A stretch of 64,000 bases of DNA. Origin: Asterias amurensis (taxonomy: Eukaryota; Echinodermata; Asteroidea; Forcipulatida; Asteriidae). Under the pieces are notes generated by a model. The model saw only the letters and a list, made by a program, of their open reading frames with translations, did not search any database and was not told where the DNA came from. The DNA lies in NCBI RefSeq assembly GCF_032118995.1, contig NC_092668.1:10023501-10087500 (forward strand). Direction: 5' to 3'. Numbering within the stretch: position 1 is the first letter of the stretch; each line of letters opens with the position of its first letter. The translations under genes were made by a program, and so were the position numbers. Shown here piece by piece: positions 57,901 to 64,000 of this stretch.

Positions 57901-60900
57901 ATAGTTTGACAGATGTAAGAGTTGGTTTTTTGAGGACATTTTTATCTGACCTTAAAGATGAGTTTCTGTTGTGAAGTAAGAAGAGTATTTGGTTGCAACT
58001 TTGTGGTAGATTGTTTTAACATTGTATGATCACTGGTATCAATGGTAAAAAAAAACATTAGACACAACTCTGTTAAAATCAGAGACCTAATTTGCTTATT
58101 GATAAGGTGAAAAATGGTTATCAACTTCAGTAATTTTTCAAGCCAGATTTCAAGCTAACTGAACTCGAGTCAACCTTTGGTCTCATCTCTGCAACTGATA
58201 ATCAGTGGGTGTAGAATCCAAATTTAAAGTTTGATGTCTCACATTTGTACCCTTAAATGCTGCACAAATTTGACAAACAGGAGCCCCTTCTCAGGTAAAA
58301 TGTTGTTTGAATAAATATGTAAACCTTTTCCAAAACTCCATAGTGATATGACACTCAAAATGCTTTATAATTGGTATATATACAAACAAAACGACCAGTA
58401 GCTGAAAGGGTCAAATACATCTAAACATATCAAACATCTCATATTAAAAGGCAATAATTTAGTGTACAAAATACAACATTTAAAAAAAAAACCTTCATAA
58501 AATGTTAACATTTGAGCAATTATACTGCATAAAGCTGCTGTACTTCTATAGCCAAGTAAATGTTTATTGCCAAAACTTTTAAGAGTGATTATCAAATGTC
58601 TGCCTTCCCTTTAAATACAGTTAGTTTTACCTTTCCTCGTCCCCAGCCCTGGGCAGCTACAAAAGCTAGAATGAGGCAGCTTAGAGCACCAGCCCCTGTG
58701 AAGTCTGCCTTGGCACCACCGAACAATAACAACAAACCTCCACCACAGACCAGTAAAGTACGCTTCCGCGTCAAGGATTTCTGTCATTAAAAGTAAAGTG
58801 AAATGGTGCAAAGGTGATACTTAATCTTGAAAGACAAATTGAAAGCAAACAAGTAAATAGTACTGAACAAAACGATGGCCCTTTTCGCAACCATGGCTTT
58901 GCTTTAGATTCAACTCGAGCTAGATTGAATATGCGCTCTGGGCTTCAGACAAGAGGACGGAGCCTGAAGCCGAGGTTTCAAAAAGGGCCTATGAGTTCTT
59001 GCAAGATTGGATAAAGTTTATTTATAAGGTTTTAAGAATATTTATGTGGTCTTCTTTTTGGTCTTACAAAAGTTGTTTGAAATGATGTACTGAGAAATGA
59101 AAAATAATTGTTAATACAAGTGGAGTTTTTACAAATAGTTGAAAAAATTAACAATCTTTAACACACTTTGAACAATGTGTATTTCTCGCCTTAGGGTGAA
59201 GAAACACCTAGCATTTTAAAGTTTTAGCTCTTCTTGGTTCATATGCCTACATATATGTTGCCACTTCCAGCGAGTATGACTTTATGGAGAATGTCTATTT
59301 GAGTTTATACACTTCTCATGGGTGTAGAGCCCTACACACCACTCAATATAAGTTAGTAATTACCTGGTCTTTGTCTGGAAAATACCAGAGGAACACGCCC
59401 CCGACACACCCAAAGACCACACCCAGCAGTAGCTCTATGGGTGCACGGAAGATGTTGAACACCAACATACCCGTATCTGCGAACAAATTAAAGTTGCAAG
59501 AGTTTGTTTCACTGAAGTTCATATCAACATCCTACATACCTTTGGAATTAACCTAAAAGATGGCATTTAACTAATCCATGAAAACAAAAGCCCATAGTAC
59601 ATACAGTAGGCCTAAGGTTCATGGTTTGAAGCTTTTTGAAATTCCAATACAGAGTTCCATTAGTGTTAGTATTTTTGGGCACGCAGTCAAGTGCACCAAG
59701 CTCCAGTTGTAGTGTGGGTTCAGGTCCCAGTAAAGGCACTTATGTCTTTGAGCAAGACACTACATCATAATTTCCTCCGTTGCCCCAGTTCATTGCCTTG
59801 GTGCCCCTTGAAATGTTGCAATACAAATTTACAACTTCATTGAAGTGCCCTTTTCCAAGGAGAAAATGCCTTGGTGCCGTTGCCCCTGAGCATCAGGCCT
59901 GATCGCATGATGCATATATGCATTTGTGGATGGCGTTTGCCAACCAATGGTGTCTGCAAGCATGCATGAATAATTAGCATTTTTCTTAGGAGGGGCCAAC
60001 TCTTGCTATTGTACATCAATCTCGGTATAGTCACATTTCTGTTAATAATGGATGTTGGACAAAAATAGTATGACTAAAGCGAGGACTGAACCATTGACCA
60101 CCAAATAACGTGCCAGGGGTGCGTTCCACTCGCGCAAACGACTCGCAACTGTTCGCGCAAACGTTTTTTTATTGTTTGAACGATTGGTGCGTATACGCGA
60201 TGTTAATATGGCGGCTCCCTGAAATGAAGATGGCGCGCACCATACATAGGGTTTTTTTTTACTTCGTTTTTGCTGCAATAGTCCTCTTGTTGACATTACA
60301 TCATCTAAATAACTTTATTATTCCAAATCTGCATTATCATCCAACGAAAATACAATGTAATTATGTTTGTGACAAAGAAAAAAAAACGTATGCTTGTCCG
60401 CCATTTTATAAACCACTTGCCAACACCTCAGAAGTATGTTCGCCTAAAGTTGCCAACGTTCGCCAACGGTGGGGGCGAACAACTCGTTCCCCTTGAAATT
60501 GTTGGCGATCGTGCGCAACTGTTGGCAACGTTTGCGCGAGTGGAACGCACCCCAGTGCTCTACCAACTGACTGAGATATCTAGCCCTATGTTAGAGTTTC
60601 TTTAAAGGCAGTAGACACTATTGGTAATTACTCAAAATAATTTTTAGCATAAAACCTTACTTGGTAATAAGTAATGGGGAGAAGTTGATAGTATAAAACA
60701 TTGTGAGAAACGCTCCCTCTGAAGTAACGCAGTTCTCGAGAAAGAAGTAATTTTCCTCAAATTTGATTTTGAGACCTCAAGTTTAGAATTTGAGGTCTCG
60801 AAATTAAGCATAAGAAAGCACACAACTTCGTGTGACAAGGGTGTTTTTTCTTTCATTATTATCTCCCAACTTCGATGACCGATTGAGCTCATATTTTCAC

Positions 60901-62780
60901 AGGTTTGTTATTTGGTGCATATATGTTGAGATACATTAAGTGAGAAGACTGGTCTTTGATAATTACCAATAGTGTCTACTGTCTTTAAAAAAGAACTTAC
61001 CATCATTGCTGCTATCCATGGGTATATTTGTGCTGTTGTCTTGTCCTTCATTGTCAATGTCTATGTTACCTACAGGTAGAACCAATAGCAGTAACATCTA
61101 GTCACAAACACTCACAAATGTGGAAATACAATACATGTATTGTGTAGTTTTAAGAAGCCATTTGAGACTTAAATTTGGTTTGTTAGGTTAGGTACAATGA
61201 CTTGGTTAATCACAATGTACCGCCTAAATTTGAATTCCTCAGACTGTAAAGACAGTTGCTATGTGAAAGGGTTCAGAGCAAGTTTTTGTATAGTAATCTC
61301 CAGATGAGCAAACCCTGGTACCATTGTGCTCATACATTCAGAATTGTGTTTGAGTGTACACCATCTCTTTTCCAACAACGTAAAAGCTTACCATGAGACA
61401 TAGTAGCTGTTTCTATAGTCTCCTGACCATGACTCGAACACGCTCGTTGAAACGTTGAGACCAATGAGAGAACTCACTCACAATTAATAACAATCCTATA
61501 ACCTAAAGTAGTCCCAGCTATTTTTCTATACCTTCCGCCCAGGTAGTAGTTAAAAAGCAGGACAGTTCTTTTCAGAACTGAGACATCTCCCGCACACTCC
61601 GATAAATCTACTTTGCGGAAGTAGAATATAAAAAGCCAGCTCTTTAAAGAACAAACTCTACCTAGCAAGTAGATACACACATGGTGTTACTACAAACCAA
61701 ATAATTGTTTCTATAGTCATTCAACAATTGTCCATCCATTGTCACCACAGAGCCAACCAAGCAAACATACACTCCAATATCTCAATGATGTCAACTTACC
61801 ACCAGAGAACGCAATACCAAGTGGAATTCCAAACGCTGCTATTGCAAACACATTCTCACAGCTTGCCGAGGCTACAATCAACGTTGGGATGCCCTTACTG
61901 ATCCCATATCCTTTCTCTTGTAACTCCAGGACAGATGGCACAACAACGGCTGGAGAAACAGCCGCTATGACAAACCTGGAAGAGAGAAAAAAAAGTTTGA
62001 ATTAAATTAAGTTTTATAACAAAAACCATTTATTTTCCCAAACCTTTTAAACCATCCACCAATCGATGAAAGGCTTTCTGGATCCCGCAATAAGATTAGT
62101 AGTAAAATCACAATCGCCTACCCACTTGAGGATTATCTCGCATTGACCCCCCTTTTTCGGAATGGAAGTGGGTTTAAAAGAACACTATTTTGCTTGCAAA
62201 TTGCGGGGTCTGATCGCCCTTTGCGTTCCCACTAGACTTTTTATCGCCGATTAATCCACAAGGGCGATCAGATCCCGCTTTAATCCTCAAAATTGCACGA
62301 TCAAATCTTGATCGCCCTCGCATTCCCACTAAACCTGTTTCTTGTTGATCGCCCTTTGATCATCCTTTCGGGGTCTTGATCGCCCTTTTCTCAAACTGGG
62401 AGATCAATGCGGGGTCCAGTAGGAAGGGGGTCTTAGAAAACCTATGATAGCCTTCTTTCAAGTAAACTCTTAACATGAGTTCCAACCAGATAAAAGCGCT
62501 AATGCTTACCCGAGCATAAATGCCCAATCCCAGCCAAAACCCAGCAATAGATGCGCAGCCACAGCGACTGTCACTGCTTCCATTATACATGGCACCAGTG
62601 CCAGACGAGCACACACTAGACTGAGTTTACGAAGAGCTCCAGCGTCTATTCCGAGCCCTGCCTTGATCAAGATAACAGCTAAGGCAATATTGCGTAGTGC
62701 TGAGGCCCAGCCAGGGTCAATGTCATCAGCAATTTGTATACGAGGAACATTCTTGAGCATGAAGCCAACTATGAGCATAC
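54690..62780 (-). CDS. SLC9B2-like: SLC9B-type (NHA) sodium/proton antiporter, nine 3' exons; 5' exons outside the window
   Basis: Exons on the - strand, 5' to 3': 62510-62780, 61800-61975, 61001-61069, 59364-59476, 58631-58780, 57745-57850, 56518-56654, 55821-55898, 54690-54935. All have AG acceptors and GT donors, and phases agree throughout. They encode about 447 residues collinear with animal NHA1/NHA2 (SLC9B1/2, CPA2 superfamily), which exchange Na+ or Li+ for H+ across plasma or organelle membranes. The missing part is the N-terminus and first helices. Matching landmarks: ALAVILIKAGLGIDAGAL, VSPAVVVPS, the exchanger-core helix with Lys in WFPKATVQ, and NLKEKVFAALSW. The canonical Asp-Asp ion-binding pair is replaced by Glu-Asn (ASCENVFAI). 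The tail is acidic (EEQEEEEERIQEE). Introns hold MITEs, SINEs and other repeats. Confidence 0.9.
54983..55160. mobile_element. repeat family F copy (CAGGCCTGGAATT ends), in SLC9B intron h-i
   Basis: The left CCAGGCCTGGAATTACAC and right TGAAATTCCAGGCCTGAAT form inverted ends. The interior has GCCCCTTCAAATGTTTCCCA and CCTTGCCCTTTTAAAG. Confidence 0.65.
55821..55898 (-). CDS. SLC9B2-like: SLC9B-like exon h
   Basis: 78 bp, phase 0 to 0, acceptor TTTACAG, donor AAG|GTAATT. Encodes AAIGPLAWEVAINKNAGYAA then EQNGIK, continuing PKATVQ-AAIG as in NHA2. Confidence 0.9.
56093..56220. mobile_element. MITE family C copy 4, in SLC9B intron g-h
   Basis: AGCCAATTTCACGAAAAGGC at the left and TTTAGTGAAATCGACAGCT at the right, with CTCGAGTTAGGACGAGTAAC inside. 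GGGTTTAAT is tandemly repeated three times. Confidence 0.75.
56518..56654 (-). CDS. SLC9B2-like: SLC9B-like exon g, carries conserved Arg and Lys
   Basis: Acceptor ATTTGTCAG, donor CAG|GTAAAA; phase 1 in, phase 0 out. Encodes LGIAIMATGLAVRTAVTMLV, VCKAGLNLKEKVFAALSWFP, KATVQ. The helix Arg and the core Lys of PKATVQ seen in NHA2 are both kept. Confidence 0.9.
57060..57330 (-). mobile_element. SINE S2 piece in SLC9B intron f-g
   Basis: Contains AACTGTCACAACTAGGACTG, ACCCACACTCTGCTGACC and AGAGCTTGAGTTTGGTGC, the reversed S2 box region. Confidence 0.5.
57572..57734. mobile_element. MITE family C copy 5, in SLC9B intron f-g
   Basis: AGCCGATTTCACGAAACGCC at the left, TTTGGTGAAATGGACAGCT at the right, with CGAGTTAGGACGAGTAACTC inside. 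It ends about 10 bp below the exon f donor. Confidence 0.75.
57745..57850 (-). CDS. SLC9B2-like: SLC9B-like exon f
   Basis: Acceptor CTTCTGTCAG, donor G|GTAAGT; phase 0 in, phase 1 out. Encodes EPVKKVVGLIWKLFEPILFG then LIGAAVSVEYLDDTV. The family-typical GAEV is GAAV here. Confidence 0.9.
58631..58780 (-). CDS. SLC9B2-like: SLC9B-like exon e
   Basis: 150 bp, phase 0 to 0, acceptor TTAATGACAG, donor AAAG|GTAAAA. Encodes KSLTRKRTLLVCGGGLLLLF, GGAKADFTGAGALSCLILAF, VAAQGWGRGK: one helix, a loop and a second helix. Confidence 0.9.
59364..59476 (-). CDS. SLC9B2-like: SLC9B-like exon d
   Basis: Acceptor GTTCGCAG, donor CAG|GTAATT; phase 1 in, phase 0 out. Encodes TGMLVFNIFRAPIELLLGVV then FGCVGGVFLWYFPDKDQ, matching the VFNVL...YFPSRDQ helix and loop of NHA2. 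Confidence 0.9.
59690..59905. mobile_element. SINE S2 fragment and family F fragment, in SLC9B intron c-d
   Basis: TAGTGTGGGTTCAGGTCCCA then CTTATGTCTTTGAGCAAGAC (S2) is followed by GCCTTGGTGCCCCTTGAAAT and CAAGGAGAAAATGCCTTGGT (family F). Confidence 0.55.
60117..60553 (+). mobile_element. TIR DNA element with 3-bp CAG target duplication
   Basis: The ends GGGTGCGTTCCACTCGCGCA-AACG and its exact inverse CGTTTGCGCGAGTGGAACGC-ACCC form 24-bp perfect terminal repeats. CAG lies on both sides (60113-60116 region and 60553-60555). CGCGCAAACG/GTTGGCAACG motifs repeat just inside. Removing the insert restores a continuous tRNA-like SINE head. A 3-bp TSD with GGG ends fits PIF/Harbinger-like elements (inference). 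It carries the ORF at 60224-60496 but no transposase. Confidence 0.8.
60224..60496 (+). CDS. 90-codon membrane-anchor-like ORF inside the TIR element
   Basis: ATG at 60224 in GAAATGAAGATGG context, stop TGA 60494-60496. MKMARTIHR is followed by a hydrophobic segment FFYFVFAAIVLLLTLHHL, as in a signal anchor. Next come HYHPTKIQCNYVCDK, TYACPPFY and NTSEVC with four Cys; the last ~20 codons run into the element's subterminal repeat. Upstream GATGGCGCGC-like sequence resembles a host first exon. Whether it is expressed is unknown; it could be a captured host exon or chance. Confidence 0.35.
   Translation: MKMARTIHRVFFYFVFAAIVLLLTLHHLNNFIIPNLHYHPTKIQCNYVCDKEKKTYACPPFYKPLANTSEVCSPKVANVRQRWGRTTRSP
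60602..60987 (+). mobile_element. MITE family A copy 12, full length, ending near SLC9B exon c
   Basis: TTAAAGGCAGTAGACACTAT to ACCAATAGTGTCTACTGTCT-TTAA. Its right end lies 13 bp from the exon c donor (61000). Confidence 0.85.
61001..61069 (-). CDS. SLC9B2-like: SLC9B-like exon c, acidic loop, phase-symmetric
   Basis: 69 bp, acceptor CTACCTGTAG, donor G|GTAAGT, phase 1 in and out. Encodes NIDIDNEGQDNSTNIPMDSS then ND, a hydrophilic acidic insert after the ion-site helix that mammalian NHA1/2 lack at this position. Skipping it keeps the frame (GAT codon at the new junction), so it may be a cassette exon. Confidence 0.75.
61360..61700. mobile_element. possible Penelope-like element fragment in SLC9B intron b-c
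   Basis: GTCTCCTGACCATGACTCGA then ACACGCTCGTTGAAACGTTGAGACC has GTCTC/GAGAC flanks enclosing CTGA...ATGA...GAAACG, resembling the hammerhead-type motif of Penelope-like element ends. CTACCTAGCAAGTAGATAC follows. The core is imperfect. Confidence 0.3.
61800..61975 (-). CDS. SLC9B2-like: SLC9B-like exon b, ion-site helix
   Basis: Acceptor CTCTTCCAG, donor G|GTAAGT; phase 2 in, phase 1 out. Reads FVIAAVSPAVVVPSVLEL, GYGISKGIPTLIVASAS, CENVFAIAAFGIPLGIAFSG. It aligns without gaps to NHA2, where the pair is Asp-Asp (D278/D279 in human); here it is Glu-Asn from GAG AAT. Confidence 0.9.
62041..62509. other. SLC9B intron a-b with a local inverted motif cluster
   Basis: GATCGCCC/GGGCGATCA motifs occur at least six times in both orientations between 62210 and 62400 (a GATCGCCCTTT core). 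This looks like a degenerate repeat element; no exon. Confidence 0.45.
62510..62780 (-). CDS. SLC9B2-like: SLC9B-like exon a (first exon in window)
   Basis: Acceptor TTTTTCATTTAG before 62780, donor GG|GTAAGC after 62510; phase 1 in, phase 2 out. Encodes GMLIVGFMLKNVPRI, DDIDPGWASALRNIALAVIL, IKAGLGIDAGALRKL and EAVTVAVAAHLLLGFGWDW, corresponding to the helices before the core ion site. The preceding exon must end in G to complete the first Gly codon; it is not in the window. Confidence 0.9.
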
Positions 62781-62833
62781 CTAAATGAAAAATAAGGGAA
62801 GAAGAAAAGAACTGTAAAGCAATCGCACAACAC

Positions 62834-63190
62834 AGGTAAATTGTATTGTCCAAAGGCCCACACTTCGTGTATCAAACTTATATAAAAAACAAACCTGTGA
62901 AAATTTAGGCTCAATCGGTCATTGGAGTCGTGAGAAAATAACAGAAAAATCCACTCTTGTTTCCGCATGATTCGCCGTGTTATAACATGTGTTTAAAATA
63001 AATCTGTGATTCTCAATATCGAGAATTGATAATTGTTATTAATATTTTCTCAAAAAGTAATAATAGTATATCATGAAATACTATTTCAAGGGAAGTCTTT
63101 CACCAATACCTTCTGTAAACCCTGTAAGTTATATGTAAATCTGTGAAATTTTAATTTTGGTTCTGTTCAGAAAGTGTCCAATGGCTTTAA
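62834..63190 (-). mobile_element. MITE family B copy 4, missing one terminus
   Basis: Reversed: GGCCCACACTTCGTGTATCA, AATTTAGGCTCAATCGGTCA, TTCTCAATATCGAGAATTG, AAACCCTGTAAGTTAT, and the right end AAAGTGTCCAATGGCTTTAA. The left ~20 bp of terminal repeat are gone. Confidence 0.8.
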
Positions 63191-63239
63191 TTTGACACCA
63201 AATAATAATATCAAACCACCTGTTCATTACCTATAAGCC

Positions 63240-63382
63240 AGCCGTCGATTTCACAAAACTCTTCCTAACTTAGGATCAATCTTAATGACTTAGGACGAGT
63301 CCCAACTCTGCACTGTAGCATGCAGACACTAAGATTAATCCTAAGTTAGGACGAGTTACTTGTCCTAACTCAAACCGACGGC
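63240..63382. mobile_element. MITE family C copy 6
   Basis: AGCCGTCGATTTCACAAAAC at the left, and right-end remnant CTCAAACCGACGGC. The interior has ACTTAGGACGAGTCCCAACT and TAATCCTAAGTTAGGACGAG. Confidence 0.7.
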
Positions 63383-63384
63383 AG

Positions 63385-63505
63385 GGCTGATACTTGCCTT
63401 TGTGCCCTTGAAATGCTCACAGTAACATTTCCATTTTGCTCATAGGGTACCAAGGAGAAAAAATGCCTTGGTGCCCATGCCCTTACAGAAATGAAGCCTG
63501 ATAAG
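63385..63505. mobile_element. repeat family F copy
   Basis: CAGGGCTGATACTTGCC, TGCCCTTGAAATGCTCACAG, ACCAAGGAGAAAAAATGCCT and GAAGCCTGATAAGC match family F modules at 59782-59905 and 15455-15660. Confidence 0.6.
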
Positions 63506-63944
63506 CAAACCTCCTACTACAGGTACCTTCATGGTATGTCAGACTTGATACTTGGACCCTGGGAAAAATGGGGAATGTGCAAGGCCTGACCTTTGTACAT
63601 TTAAAGCTTTGATAGACTTTCAGACTATTTAGCAACAAAATTACTTCTTTTTTTCTGAGGGTTAAAAATTTGCCTGGTATGAAAGCACAAGGTCTTCCAT
63701 TGGTTGTCCAGTCTATACAACATTTTGCTGGCAGTGTATACCACATCTCATCCGAATCGCTTCACTGGTTGTTCCACATGAGATACTCTGGGAGCCTTTC
63801 CAACGGGAGCCTTTCCCTAATGTAAACATATTGTACTGCTGTAAAACTCCCTACCTGTATGTTGCTTTTCACCTTCTTACAATCTACATTAAACCAAAAA
63901 TTATGCGGCAGGTTTAACTTTAAAGTGTCCTTTTTGACACTTGT
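63506..63944. other. non-coding; presumed SLC9B upstream intron
   Basis: No exon matching the N-terminal half of NHA proteins was found here, so the preceding exon lies beyond the window. Confidence 0.45.
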
Positions 63945-64000
63945 TATAGACACTCGACACTATTGGTAACTGCCAAAGACCAGTCTTCTCACTTGGTGTA
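63945..64000 (-). mobile_element. MITE family A copy 13, cut by the window edge
   Basis: CACTCGACACTATTGGTAAC then CAGTCTTCTCACTTGGTGTA, the reversed left end of family A. Confidence 0.8.

Larger units (their letters stand above)
60036..60595 (-). mobile_element. tRNA-derived SINE S4, split by a DNA element
   Basis: On the - strand GATATCTCAGTTGGTAGAGC (A box) ends at CACTGG, is cut by the 60117-60553 insert, and resumes at CACGTTATTTGGTGGTCAATGGTTCAGTCC (B box GGTTCAGTCC). A LINE-type body follows. Confidence 0.7.

Noticed and set aside
63483..63746. Possible N-terminal exon of the antiporter
   Set aside because: The - strand frame has no membrane segments or similarity to NHA N-termini, and it overlaps a family F repeat.

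Overview
The window looks like animal nuclear DNA. It is AT-rich and repeat-dense, with split genes that use GT-AG introns, tRNA-derived SINEs, an APE-type LINE and hundreds-of-bp inverted-repeat (MITE-like) elements. The gene content (an SLC9B cation/proton antiporter and a TRIM2/3-like B-box/beta-propeller protein) fits a marine deuterostome. The ~380-bp repeat that recurs about 14 times is one I associate from memory with sea-star genomes. An echinoderm, probably an asteroid, is my best guess; this is recognition, not a database result. Many nominal start codons are TTG or GTG, so I reassigned starts to the first ATG where that mattered.

Layout. 1-3.5 kb: no gene; a TIR element bloated by satellite-like DNA (657-1750). 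3.5-7 kb: a near-full-length LINE with endonuclease and reverse transcriptase, broken by one in-frame TGA. 7-9.2 kb: a single-exon PH-domain protein gene (8399-9142, +). 9-30 kb: no convincing gene; MITEs, SINEs, a palindromic foldback element and a degenerate tandem array. 30.8-31.8 kb: two short, phase-compatible + strand exons of an unrecognised gene. 32-42 kb: minisatellites and mobile-element debris. 42.9-44.7 kb: a TRIM-type gene (+) whose RING part has decayed while the B-box, coiled coil and propeller stay open. 45-54 kb: non-coding with minisatellites. 54.7-62.8 kb: nine exons of an SLC9B (NHA-type Na+/H+ antiporter) gene on the - strand. It is complete at its 3' end, and its 5' exons lie beyond the right edge.

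The genes do not form a pathway; they are ordinary neighbours in a eukaryotic genome. The most notable points are: (1) the SLC9B protein has Glu-Asn where the family has the ion-binding Asp-Asp pair, while the rest of the fold is conserved; (2) the same gene carries a 69-bp phase-symmetric exon that could be skipped in frame; (3) the TRIM gene has lost its RING; (4) at least two MITE families with different ends share a ~75-100 bp core; (5) a 3-bp-TSD DNA element carrying a 90-codon membrane-anchor ORF sits inside a tRNA-derived SINE. I found no CRISPR array, operon, rRNA or authentic tRNA gene.
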